In this document: positions 53,301-61,902 of the stretch, piece after piece
Layout of the letters: each line of letters begins with the position of its first letter
Position numbering within the stretch: the first letter of the stretch is position 1
Source of the DNA: Zhaonella formicivorans
GTDB taxonomy: Bacteria > Bacillota > DUOV01 > Zhaonellaceae
DNA length: 64,000 nucleotides
Assembly (NCBI RefSeq): GCF_004353525.1
Contig: NZ_CP085524.1
Span: 186,001 to 250,000, forward strand
Reading direction: 5' to 3'
Position numbers and translations under genes: made by a program
Notes under the pieces: generated by a model
Seen by the model: the letters and a program-made list of their open reading frames with translations, nothing else
Told to the model about the DNA's origin: nothing
The model's database searches: none

Positions 53301-54380
53301 ATGAAAAAGGGTGTTTCGTTGTTACTGTTGATGGTGTTGTTATTGACGGCGGCTGTTGGTTGTTCCCAAAAAACTGAAGAACAGTCTGACCAGGCAGGCA
53401 ACAGCAAAGCGGCAGAAAACAAAAAATACGCATTGATCTTGGCGACTGGTGGCCTGGGTGACCAATCCTTCAATGATCTAACGTACGAAGGCATGAAAAG
53501 GGCAGAGAAGGAATTAGGCATTACCTTTGATTATGTAGAACCAAAAGAGGTTGCTGATTATGAAATTCAGCAAAACGAACTTGCAGCTTCAGGACAGTAT
53601 GACTTGATTGTTTGTGTAGGTTTTGACCAGATGGATGCGCTGAAAAAAGTGGCAGCCGAATACCCAGAACAAAAGTTTGCGCTGATTGACGCTGTAGTGG
53701 AAGCCCCGAATGTGGCATCTTACCTTTCGGAAGAACAGGAAGGCTCTTTCCTGGTAGGTGCCCTGGCCGGTTTGATGAAGCTCGAAAAAGCGGATTCCAG
53801 GCTGAACGATCAAAACGTGGCTGCCGTAATCGGAGGACTGGACATTCCATTGATCCGGAAATTTATTGCCGGTTTTGAAGCAGGGGCACGTTATGTCAAC
53901 CCCCAGATGAAAGTCCTTTATGATTTTGTTGGCGATTTCAGCGATCCGGCCACAGCTAAAGAAATGGCTTTATCGCTGAACCGCAAAGGAGCAGATATTA
54001 TTTATCATGCAGCCGGCGGTTCCGGGCTGGGAGTGTTTGAAGCGGCCAAAAGCAATAACTTCTTGGCCATTGGCTGCAACTCCAACCAAAACCATATTGC
54101 GCCGGATGTGATTATGGCCAGCATGTTAAAACGGGTAGACAACGCTACTTTTGAAGCAGTAAAAAGCGCTTACGAAGGCAATTTCAAAGGCGGAGTATAT
54201 TCTCTGGGGGTTAAAGATGACGGTGTTGGGTATGCAGTGGACGGCACTAATGTTAAAATCCCCCAGGATATTATCGATAAAGTGGAGACAATAAAGGCAA
54301 AGATCAAGGACGGATCGCTTAAAGTTCCCGTAGAGATGGAACAGGTAGATGCTTTTTTGCAGAATAACAAAATGCAGTAA
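53301..54380 (+). CDS. BMP-family nucleoside-binding lipoprotein
   Basis: About 359 residues when started at MKKGVSLLLLMVLLL (53301). LLTAAVGCSQ is a lipobox, so the protein is anchored at the cell surface. The BMP (PnrA/BmpA) pattern follows: LATGGLGDQSFNDLTYEGMK near residue 50, IVCVGFDQMDALKKVAAEYP, EEQEGSFLVGALAGLM and AGGSGLGVFEAA. These bind purine or other nucleosides. It precedes the ABC transporter genes. GGGAGGATGCTTG is the ribosome site. A hairpin separates it from the ATPase. Confidence 0.93.
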   Translation: MKKGVSLLLLMVLLLTAAVGCSQKTEEQSDQAGNSKAAENKKYALILATGGLGDQSFNDLTYEGMKRAEKELGITFDYVEPKEVADYEIQQNELAASGQYDLIVCVGFDQMDALKKVAAEYPEQKFALIDAVVEAPNVASYLSEEQEGSFLVGALAGLMKLEKADSRLNDQNVAAVIGGLDIPLIRKFIAGFEAGARYVNPQMKVLYDFVGDFSDPATAKEMALSLNRKGADIIYHAAGGSGLGVFEAAKSNNFLAIGCNSNQNHIAPDVIMASMLKRVDNATFEAVKSAYEGNFKGGVYSLGVKDDGVGYAVDGTNVKIPQDIIDKVETIKAKIKDGSLKVPVEMEQVDAFLQNNKMQ

Positions 54381-54392
54381 AAGCTGAAATCA

Positions 54393-54439
54393 GGGTAAAA
54401 ATGATGGAGTGGGCCTGTACCATTCCTTCATTTTTACCC
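54393..54439 (+). other. Intercistronic hairpin after BMP gene
   Basis: GGGTAAAAATGA (54393-54404) with TCATTTTTACCC (54428-54439), extended inward by TGGAGTGG/CCATTCC. No U-tract follows. Such stems permit higher amounts of the binding protein than of the membrane complex from one transcript. Confidence 0.75.
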
Positions 54440-54477
54440 CTGCCGTTTCGAGTAAAAATGCGGGAAGGGGAAGCACA

Positions 54478-55986
54478 ATGGGACCCTGGGTTATTGAAAT
54501 GAGAAATATCACTAAAAGGTTTGGCCCCGTTTTAGCTAACGATGGTGTGGACTTGCTGGTCAGGAGGCAGGAAGTGCATGTACTCTTAGGAGAAAACGGG
54601 GCGGGAAAAAGCACCCTGATGAATATTTTGTTCGGGCTTTATGAGCCTGACGACGGTAAGATCGTGGTTAAGGGCGAAGAAGTGCTGAAGAACAGCCCCG
54701 GAAAAGCCTTGGAAAGAGGGCTGGGAATGGTCCACCAGCATTTTATGCTGGTGGAGCGCCTGACTGTCCTGGAAAACATTATTCTTGGCTATGAACCGGG
54801 CAATGTCCTTGTCGATTATCGGGAAAGCAGGGAGCGGGTTCAGGAACTGGTCGATAAATTCAATTTTCAACTAGACCTGGATGCCGTAGTAGAAACTTTG
54901 CCTGTGGGAGTAAAGCAGCGGGTGGAAATTGTCAAAGCCCTTTACCGTGGAGCGGAGATCATCATCTTTGATGAACCCACCGCTGTCCTCACACCCCCGG
55001 AAGTAGAGGAACTGTTCCAGGTTTTCAGGGAATTGAAAAAAGACGGAAAAACTATTATTTTCATAACGCATAAATTAAATGAAACGATGGAAGCGGCAGA
55101 CCGCATTACTGTTTTGCGAAATGGCAAAAATCTGCAAACTCTCGACAAAAGTGGGACTTCACCTCAAGAGCTGGCCAGACTGATGGTGGGCAGGGAAGTT
55201 GATTTTAACCTGGCTAAGGCCCAAATAAACCGCGGGGAAGAAATATTAAAGCTGCAGGATGTGCGTTTAATTGAACAAAAAGGGCATACAGTCAGTTTAC
55301 AGGTTTACGGTGGGGAAATATTAGGAATTGCCGGGGTAGAAGGAAACGGCCAGATGGAACTGGAAGAACTGATTACAGGCCTGCGCCCCTGCAAGTCAGG
55401 CAGCATCGTCTTTCGCGGACGGGACATAACCGCTTTAAATGTCCGGCAGCGCAAAAAGTTGGGTCTGGCCCACATTCCTTCCGACCGCCACAAAAGGGCT
55501 ATGCTGAGCAATTTTACATTGGAAGAAAATATTTTGCTGGGCCGCCAGTTCAGGCCCGAATGGGTAAAAAACGGCGTGATTCAGCGCCAAAAAGTACGCA
55601 AAGCCGGTCGGCAAATGGTTGATTCTTTCCAAATCAAAACTTCCGGTTTGGGACAAAAAATTAAGTTGCTTTCGGGTGGTAACCAGCAGAAAGTGATTTT
55701 AGCCAGAGAGGTCAGCACGGATCCGGACTTGATTGTGGCAGCCCAGCCCACAAGAGGTTTAGATGTGGGAGCGATTGAATATATTCATTCATTGCTTTTA
55801 CAGCTGAGGGAACAGGGCAAGGGGATCATCCTGATTTCGGCGGATTTGCAGGAGATAACCAAGTTGAGTGACCGGATTGCCGTAATGTATGAAGGTGAAA
55901 TCCGTGCAGTTAGGCCGGCGGAGGAATTTACAATGGAGGAACTTGGGCTGTTGATGGCCGGGAAAGAGGTGCCGCAAAATGAATAG
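54478..55986 (+). CDS. Nucleoside ABC transporter ATPase (two ABC domains)
   Basis: About 502 residues from MGPWVIEMRNITKRF (54478), behind GGGAAGGGGAAGC. Domain 1: Walker A LLGENGAGKSTLMN, Walker B IIIFDEPTAVLTP; signature VGVKQRVEIVKAL. Domain 2: degenerate Walker A IAGVEGNGQMELEELI, signature LSGGNQQKVILAREV, Walker B LIVAAQPTRGLDVGAI. This matches NupO/YufO/RbsA-type subunits. It energises the two permeases encoded next, overlapping the first by 8 bases. Confidence 0.95.
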   Translation: MGPWVIEMRNITKRFGPVLANDGVDLLVRRQEVHVLLGENGAGKSTLMNILFGLYEPDDGKIVVKGEEVLKNSPGKALERGLGMVHQHFMLVERLTVLENIILGYEPGNVLVDYRESRERVQELVDKFNFQLDLDAVVETLPVGVKQRVEIVKALYRGAEIIIFDEPTAVLTPPEVEELFQVFRELKKDGKTIIFITHKLNETMEAADRITVLRNGKNLQTLDKSGTSPQELARLMVGREVDFNLAKAQINRGEEILKLQDVRLIEQKGHTVSLQVYGGEILGIAGVEGNGQMELEELITGLRPCKSGSIVFRGRDITALNVRQRKKLGLAHIPSDRHKRAMLSNFTLEENILLGRQFRPEWVKNGVIQRQKVRKAGRQMVDSFQIKTSGLGQKIKLLSGGNQQKVILAREVSTDPDLIVAAQPTRGLDVGAIEYIHSLLLQLREQGKGIILISADLQEITKLSDRIAVMYEGEIRAVRPAEEFTMEELGLLMAGKEVPQNE

Positions 55987-57043
55987 GTGGCAAAATTGCC
56001 TCAAAGACTTATGGAAAATTGAACTGTTACGGGAATTAGTCCTATCTGTCGCTGCTATTATGTTAGCTTTGCTGGCAGGAGGGCTGTTGGTGCTGATCCT
56101 TGGTGAATCTCCCCTGGAAGCCTACTCTGCTTTGTGGCAAGGTTCTTTCGGGAGTGCCCGGAGCCTGGCCAATACTCTTGCTAAGGCAACTCCTCTGATT
56201 TTTACCGGGTTAGCGGTAGGGGTAGCTTTCCAATGTGGCTTATTTAATATCGGCGCTGAAGGGCAGCTTTATATTGGCGCTTTTGTTAGTGCTCTGGCAG
56301 CTTTGCTGTTGCCCTTGATGCCCAAGATCATTTTTCTTCCCCTGGTTGTGCTGGCAGGTATGCTGGCAGCGGGTTTGTGGGGAGCGGTGGCAGGTTTTTT
56401 AAAGGCTAAGTTCGGGACCCATGAAGTGATAGTTACTGTTATGTCTAACTATGTTGCCATTTATCTTACTTCATACTTGGTCAATTACCCTTTTAAAGAA
56501 CCTGGTCCGGTTGCCCAAACAGTGGAACTGCCGGCAGCAGCATCTTTTCTTAAGCTATTGCCCCGGACCCAACTGACTACAGCTTTTGTCCTGGCGGTTT
56601 TGCTGGCTGCTGTTGTTTACTGGCTTCTATGGTATACAACTCTTGGCTTTCAAATCAGGGCAGTGGGTGAAAACCAGCTGGCTGCGGAGGCGGGCGGCGT
56701 TTCCATCATGAAGAGTATGGTGCTGGCCATGGGTATAAGCGGTGCTTTGGCGGCTATGGGAGGCATTTCACAGGTCTTGGGGATCAACCACCGTTTTATT
56801 GATGGCTTTTCGCCTGGTTACGGGTTTACCGGTATAGCTGTAGCAGTTTTGGGCCGCAACCACCCTTTTGGTATTATGTTAACTGCCCTCCTGTTTGGCG
56901 CTTTGGACGCAGGCGCACTGCAGCTAAACCGAACCACCTCAATTTCCGCCAAATGGGTAATGGTGATTCAGGGGCTGGTTATCTTGTTCGTGGCGGCTCC
57001 GGAAATCTTTAAATTTCTTATGAAAAGGCGGGTGCATGCGTGA
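55979..57043 (+). CDS. Nucleoside ABC transporter permease 1 (YufP-like)
   Basis: 354 residues, hydrophobic, with about nine membrane segments (AAIMLALLAGGLLVLILGES, AFVSALAALLLPLMPKIIFL, LVLAMGISGALAAMGGISQ). The GxxNIGAEGQLYIGAF motif typical of BPD_transp_2 permeases is present. Starts within the ATPase gene and overlaps the second permease. Intact. Confidence 0.93.
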   Translation: MNRWQNCLKDLWKIELLRELVLSVAAIMLALLAGGLLVLILGESPLEAYSALWQGSFGSARSLANTLAKATPLIFTGLAVGVAFQCGLFNIGAEGQLYIGAFVSALAALLLPLMPKIIFLPLVVLAGMLAAGLWGAVAGFLKAKFGTHEVIVTVMSNYVAIYLTSYLVNYPFKEPGPVAQTVELPAAASFLKLLPRTQLTTAFVLAVLLAAVVYWLLWYTTLGFQIRAVGENQLAAEAGGVSIMKSMVLAMGISGALAAMGGISQVLGINHRFIDGFSPGYGFTGIAVAVLGRNHPFGIMLTALLFGALDAGALQLNRTTSISAKWVMVIQGLVILFVAAPEIFKFLMKRRVHA

Positions 57044-57954
57044 TGGAATCCAGTTTCAACTGGCTTTTAAGTTTTTTTCCGTTAACAGTAAGATTAGCTA
57101 TTCCCATCGCGCTTACTGCCATTGGGGCTACCTTTTCGGAACGCAGTGGGGTCATTAATATCGGCCTGGAAGGAATGATGCTGGTAGGAGCTTTTAGTGC
57201 CGTGGCGGGCACTCATTTCACGGGTAACCCATGGTTTGGCATTTTGCTGGCAATGATCAGCGGGCTGCTGGTTGGCCTGCTTTTCGCACTGTTAAGCATT
57301 ACGTACCGGGCCAACCAGGTGGTCTGCGGCGTGGGAGTAAATATCCTCGCTTTAGGCTTGACCACGGTGATGATTAAAGTAATTTGGGGAAAAGAAGGTA
57401 TTTCCGGGCAAATCCCTCCCTTGCCGGGTTTTACGGTGCCTCTCTTAGACAGGCTTCCGGTGGTGGGCGGCTTGTTCAGGGAGCAATCGATCTATTTCTT
57501 TATTTTAATTATGGTTATGGTCTTTTCATGGATTTTGATGTACCGCACTAAAATAGGGTTAAGACTGCGGGCAATTGGCGATCATCCACTGGCAGCGGCA
57601 ACGGCCGGAGTGCCGATTAAGCGTTACCGCTATGGCTTTGTTCTGTTGAGCAGTGTCCTGGCTTCCTTGGGAGGTTCATACCTTTCGCTGGAGCAGACCC
57701 ATGTCTTTGTTAACGATATGGTTGCGGGTAGGGGTTTCATGGCTATGGCAGCCAATATCTTTGGCGGGTGGCATCCCATCGGTTCAGTGCTGGCCAGCCT
57801 TATCTTTGCTTTTGCCCAAGCAGTTAGGTTTAATATGAATAACTCAAGCATTCCCAATCAGTTTATTCAGATGGTGCCCTATCTTTTTACTCTCTTTGTT
57901 CTAGTTGTGTTTAGAAGAAAATCGAGAGCACCGGAAGCATTGGGGGAAATGTAA
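57043..57954 (+). CDS. Nucleoside ABC transporter permease 2 (YufQ-like)
   Basis: 303 residues starting MESSFNWLLSFFPLTVRLAI. ATFSERSGVINIGLEGMMLV then GAFSAVAGTHFTGNPWFG and KPFYFR-like charged loops match the second BPD_transp_2 permease; VGRGFMAMAANIFGGWHPIG-like region is conserved. ATG 57043 overlaps the previous TGA. The amidohydrolase gene begins directly at 57955. It completes the importer. Confidence 0.92.
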   Translation: MESSFNWLLSFFPLTVRLAIPIALTAIGATFSERSGVINIGLEGMMLVGAFSAVAGTHFTGNPWFGILLAMISGLLVGLLFALLSITYRANQVVCGVGVNILALGLTTVMIKVIWGKEGISGQIPPLPGFTVPLLDRLPVVGGLFREQSIYFFILIMVMVFSWILMYRTKIGLRLRAIGDHPLAAATAGVPIKRYRYGFVLLSSVLASLGGSYLSLEQTHVFVNDMVAGRGFMAMAANIFGGWHPIGSVLASLIFAFAQAVRFNMNNSSIPNQFIQMVPYLFTLFVLVVFRRKSRAPEALGEM

Positions 57955-59286
57955 ATGCACACGGCAGTAAAAACATTGCTCAACTGTACTATCCTGACCA
58001 TGGATGCCAACGATACTTGGTATCCCAGGGGTTACCTGATTGTTGAAGGAAACCGGATCGCTAAGCTAGGGGAAGGAAGCTGTCCTAGCCCGCGGGGCGA
58101 TATTTATGACCTTGAGGGGAAACTGGTTATGCCGGGCCTTGTCAATACCCATACTCACACTCCTTCACCCTTGTTCCGGGGAATGGCGGATGATTTGAAA
58201 TTGATGGACTGGCTACAGACATTGATTTGGCCAGCGGAGAAACATCTAACAGCAGAAGCGGTATACTGGGGTACTTCCCTTGCGTGCCTGGAATTTTTGG
58301 AAAATGGCATTACGACTTTTGCTGATCAGTATTTTTTTGCCGACGCTGTCGCAGAGGCAGTGAAAAGTTCCGGCTTGCGGGGAGTGCTGGCAGCAACGGT
58401 CTTTTCACATCCATCGCCTGAAACAGACCGTACGTTAGAGGCTGCTGCTGATTTTGTTTCCAGTTACCGGGGCAGAGAGGAAGAGACTCGCATTTACCCC
58501 TGTTTTGGCCCGCATGCTCCTTACAGCTGCGATGCGAGTACGCTGCGGGAAGTGGCCAAGTTGGCGGAGCATTACGGGGTGCTAGTGCATATTCATATAT
58601 CGGAAACTAAGGAAGAAAACGAAAAAATCAGGGCGGCTACAGGGCTTTCGCCAACCCGTTTTTTGGAAAGCACGGGTCTGTTGGACCGGCAGGTGCTAGC
58701 GGCCCACTGTATTCACCTTGATGATCAAGACCTGGGCATTTTCCGGGAAAAAGGAGTAGGAGTAAGCTATAACCCGGTTAGTAACCTGAAGCTGGTTTCA
58801 GGGGTAATGCCCTTAAAACGCCTCTGGGAGCACCAGGTCCCCGTGGGCCTGGGCACCGATGGCGCCCAGAGCAATAACAGTTTGGATTTGCTCCGGGACT
58901 TAAAAACAGGTGTGCTGCTCCAAAAACAGCACGAAGAAGACCCTACTTTTTGCACGGCCCGGGAAGCTGTCCGCATGCTTACTATTGAGGGAGCCAGGGC
59001 TCTGGGGATGGCTGACCAGATTGGCAGCCTGGAACCAGGCAAATTGGCCGATCTGACAGTTCTTGATTTGACAGGCAGCAATTTGCAGCCGGTGCATCAA
59101 GGGCTACTTTCCAACCTTTATTCCCATGTCACATATTCCGCCATGGGAGCTAATGTTGCCCATGTGATGGTTGATGGTGAATTTTTGCTTTACAACCGCA
59201 TCCCTTTGCGGGTCAACAGGAATGAGGTCCTGCAAAAATCAGCACACATGGCGACCAAGTTGATGCAAAAGGCAGGTTTGCTGTAA
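57955..59286 (+). CDS. Amidohydrolase / nucleoside or base deaminase
   Basis: 443 residues, TrzA/MtaD-like. Metal site motifs: VNTHTHTPSPLFRGMADDLK near residue 60, VHIHISETKEENEKI (His) and GTDGAQSNNSLDLL (Asp), AAHCIHLDDQDLG (His). Such enzymes deaminate adenosine derivatives, guanine, cytosine or related compounds. Within a nucleoside uptake operon it probably deaminates the imported nucleoside or its base. Methylthioadenosine/SAH deaminase is the closest familiar name, but the true substrate is unknown. Confidence 0.85.
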   Translation: MHTAVKTLLNCTILTMDANDTWYPRGYLIVEGNRIAKLGEGSCPSPRGDIYDLEGKLVMPGLVNTHTHTPSPLFRGMADDLKLMDWLQTLIWPAEKHLTAEAVYWGTSLACLEFLENGITTFADQYFFADAVAEAVKSSGLRGVLAATVFSHPSPETDRTLEAAADFVSSYRGREEETRIYPCFGPHAPYSCDASTLREVAKLAEHYGVLVHIHISETKEENEKIRAATGLSPTRFLESTGLLDRQVLAAHCIHLDDQDLGIFREKGVGVSYNPVSNLKLVSGVMPLKRLWEHQVPVGLGTDGAQSNNSLDLLRDLKTGVLLQKQHEEDPTFCTAREAVRMLTIEGARALGMADQIGSLEPGKLADLTVLDLTGSNLQPVHQGLLSNLYSHVTYSAMGANVAHVMVDGEFLLYNRIPLRVNRNEVLQKSAHMATKLMQKAGLL

Positions 59287-59340
59287 AAATAAATTTTATT
59301 TTAAAAAAGACGATCTAAGGTTTTACGTCAAGGAGGACCA

Positions 59341-60123
59341 ATGGATATGAATATCACCAACAAAGCTGAACAATTGAAAGGGATCAGACAGTATCACATT
59401 GATCTACAGGAAGGGGATGTGGGCAAGTATGTCTTGTTGCCCGGTGACCCTGCTCGTTCCGACATGGTGGCAAAATATCTCGAAGATGTAAAACTAGTAG
59501 GCCATAACCGGGAACACCGTACATTCACCGGCTTTTACAAAGGGGTGAGGGTCTCGGTAACTTCCACTGGAATGGGCTGTCCTTCCACGGCCATTGCAGT
59601 AGAGGAATTAATCAATATCGGTGCCGAATGTTTTATCCGCATTGGGAGTACTGCCGCTTTGCGGCCAGAAATCCACATCGGCGACCTGATTATTTCCACC
59701 GGTTCTATGAAAAATGAAGGTACATCCCGCTTTTACGTACCGGATTGTTTCCCGGCTGTTCCGGATTTTGAACTGACCCGAACCCTGATCGACACAGCTG
59801 AAAGAATGCAGGAAGAGCTTGACTATAATTATTTTTACGGAATTAACGCCACTGATGACGCTTTTTATGGGGAAACGGAGGAATGGATTAAGAAATTGGC
59901 TGACCTGAACATTACAAATATTGAGATGGAAAGCTCAGCAATCTTTACCATCTGTCACCTCAGAGGGAAAAGAGGGGCCATGATTAGCGCGGCTTCGGCC
60001 AACCTGGTAACCAATGAAGTGGTTTACGGAGAGAAAAATGTGAAACTGGCAGAGGGATGGGATAAGGAGATTAAAGTAGCCTTGGAGGCAATTGCCACTT
60101 TTGACAAGAAAATGCGGGGCTAA
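59341..60123 (+). CDS. udp: Uridine phosphorylase
   Basis: 260 residues. KYVLLPGDPARSDMVAKYLE, HNREHRTFTGFYKGVRVSVT, GMGCPSTAIAVEELINIGAE (phosphate site) and RIGSTAALRPEIHIGDLIIS then NIEMESSAIFTICHLRG (ribose-binding Met-Glu) fit the NP-I phosphorylases of the Udp/DeoD type. Cuts nucleosides with phosphate to give base and (deoxy)ribose-1-phosphate. Start ATG 59341 follows AAGGAGGACC. DeoC follows, so deoxyribose-phosphate products are consumed next. Confidence 0.9.
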   Translation: MDMNITNKAEQLKGIRQYHIDLQEGDVGKYVLLPGDPARSDMVAKYLEDVKLVGHNREHRTFTGFYKGVRVSVTSTGMGCPSTAIAVEELINIGAECFIRIGSTAALRPEIHIGDLIISTGSMKNEGTSRFYVPDCFPAVPDFELTRTLIDTAERMQEELDYNYFYGINATDDAFYGETEEWIKKLADLNITNIEMESSAIFTICHLRGKRGAMISAASANLVTNEVVYGEKNVKLAEGWDKEIKVALEAIATFDKKMRG

Positions 60124-60157
60124 AATAAGAAAATAATATGACAAAGGAGCAACGTTT

Positions 60158-60844
60158 ATGATGAACAGGGAAGAACTGGCAGGCATAATCGATCATACCC
60201 TGCTCAAGCCGGAGGCGACTGCCAGGGACATTGAAAAGTTATGCTTGGAAGCCAGAGAACATGGTTTTTATTCCGTCTGCATCAACCCGTGTTATGTAAA
60301 ACGGGCGGCTGACTTTCTTGCGGACAGCAAAGTGAAGGTATGCACGGTTATCGGTTTTCCTTTGGGGGCCACCACTTGGCGCCAGAAACAGGCGGAGGCA
60401 GAGGAAGCTGTGGCCAGCGGTGCCCATGAGCTTGATATGGTTATTGCCCTCGGTGCCCTAAAAGGCGGGGAATGGGGAGCAGTTAGAAAAGATCTTGCAG
60501 CAGTAAGGCAGGCAGCCGGTAAGGGGGTTATTTTGAAAGTTATTTTGGAAACAGCATTGCTCACCTCTGATGAGCTTGAGCAAGCCTGTATCATTGCCGA
60601 AGAAGAAGGTGCTGATTTTGTCAAAACCTCCACGGGTTTTCTTGGTCCAGGTGCAACGGTGGAAGCGGTTACCCTGATGCGTAAGTCTGTAGGACCCAGT
60701 GTAGGCGTGAAAGCATCAGGTGGCATCCGCACCTTGAAACAACTGTTGGAAATGGTGGAAGCCGGTGCCAACCGCATTGGGACCAGCTCCGGGGTTAAAA
60801 TTATGGAGGAATTGCCGGCCACAAAAGGTTTACCTGCCAGGTGA
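60158..60844 (+). CDS. deoC: Deoxyribose-phosphate aldolase
   Basis: 228 residues, start ATG 60158 or 60161, AAAGGAGCA upstream. IDHTLLKPEATARDIEKLCL near the start, FPLGATTWRQKQAEAEEAVA and the Schiff-base Lys region EGADFVKTSTGFLGPGATVE then GVKASGGIRTLKQLLEM (second catalytic Lys) are present. Splits deoxyribose-5-phosphate to glyceraldehyde-3-phosphate and acetaldehyde. Last gene of the cluster. A terminator follows. Confidence 0.95.
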   Translation: MMNREELAGIIDHTLLKPEATARDIEKLCLEAREHGFYSVCINPCYVKRAADFLADSKVKVCTVIGFPLGATTWRQKQAEAEEAVASGAHELDMVIALGALKGGEWGAVRKDLAAVRQAAGKGVILKVILETALLTSDELEQACIIAEEEGADFVKTSTGFLGPGATVEAVTLMRKSVGPSVGVKASGGIRTLKQLLEMVEAGANRIGTSSGVKIMEELPATKGLPAR

Positions 60845-60893
60845 ACGATTTTGTCCTTAGCAGATCGTTTAGCTGTGGTATTAAAAGATAACC

Positions 60894-60926
60894 AAGACCC
60901 GCTGTTTATAAGCCAGTGGGTCTTTA
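60894..60926 (+). terminator. Terminator downstream of deoC
   Basis: AAGACCCGCTG (60894-60904) pairs with CCAGTGGGTCTT (60913-60924) with one mismatch or bulge. A weak T tract follows. Confidence 0.7.
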
Positions 60927-61012
60927 CAATTGCGGCAGGTTTTTGCAATTTCTTCAAAATAGGACAACATAAAGGCTACGCCCTGCAAAAAATGGAGTGT
61001 GCAGGTATAATT

Positions 61013-61633
61013 TTAAATTACTTTAATAATTTCACAAGGATTGACTCCTGCTGCATGTAGGTCAAGCACTTTAGCTCGAGCCCGATCATAAGCTGCAAAG
61101 ATGTTTTTTGCTCTTTCAGCATCGTGATAGACTTTCCAGTAACCACTGAAAATAAAATTTTGGCCGCGGTTGTTTATAAAACTAATCACGTCATTCACAG
61201 GAATGCCTAGAAACAGGCCAATCTCAGGGGGGCACCCGTGGTGATACCGACGTTTTAAGTGTTCAAGATATGATTTTAAATTAATTGGGGTATTATAGCC
61301 AAACTGCTGTAAAAATTCACAAGGCGCCTGTTGGCGTATAATTTTTTTCAGTACGTCGGGCTGATAGAACAAAACTACCAAATTATTTTTAATCTTTGAA
61401 ACCTCAAAATATTTGAGTTTAGTGTCTGCTAACAATTCCCCTCTGTATTTTTGCCACAGGCTTAGGGAGTCGCGTTTGGCCTGGCTAAAACAAATCAGAG
61501 ACGCGGCTTTTTGGGCTGCGATTGTAGGTGCAAGTAAGAATGCGACAGTGAAGAAAAAATCATCCTTATCGTCCATCTGCTGCCGACATTCCAAGAATTT
61601 TTTGGTAATTGCATTGCTCAAGATACTACCCAC
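61013..61633 (-). CDS. DUF3793-family protein
   Basis: 206 residues. The DUF3793 pattern is seen in FFFTVAFLLAPTIAAQKAAS, YRGELLADTKLKYFEVSKIK then VVLFYQPDVLKKII and CPPEIGLFLGIPVNDVISFI. The CPPEIG-FLGxPxxDV motif is characteristic. Function unknown; it is widespread in Clostridia. It is transcribed away from prkA. The start (TTG or ATG near 61633) has no strong ribosome site, so an alternative is possible. Confidence 0.82.
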   Translation of the reverse strand: MGSILSNAITKKFLECRQQMDDKDDFFFTVAFLLAPTIAAQKAASLICFSQAKRDSLSLWQKYRGELLADTKLKYFEVSKIKNNLVVLFYQPDVLKKIIRQQAPCEFLQQFGYNTPINLKSYLEHLKRRYHHGCPPEIGLFLGIPVNDVISFINNRGQNFIFSGYWKVYHDAERAKNIFAAYDRARAKVLDLHAAGVNPCEIIKVI

Positions 61634-61742
61634 CCAACCGAAAAATCAATTGTTGAACTGTTTTTGCAAACTACCTTCATATTTCCCCGAATTTCCAGAT
61701 ACTATCCTGAATAATTTCCTTGGGGCAAGTTTAGTAAGAACG

Positions 61743-61779
61743 CCTTTGCAGAACGAAGTAAAGCTGCAAAGGTTTTTTT
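61743..61779 (+). terminator. Terminator-like hairpin upstream of prkA
   Basis: CCTTTGCAG (61743-61751) pairs perfectly with CTGCAAAGG (61764-61772), followed by seven T. It is directed towards prkA, 124 bases upstream of the start. There is no plus-strand gene for it to end in the preceding 800 bases. Confidence 0.75.
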
Positions 61780-61902
61780 ACCAACTTTTTGAGTCTAATT
61801 TTAGGTTGACTTCAGTCCTCAAAATCCTCCCGCGGCATATAAATGTATAAAGGGAGGCCCTTTACCTTTTGCCAGTCCCAACAAGCATAGGAGGGATTCG
61901 AA

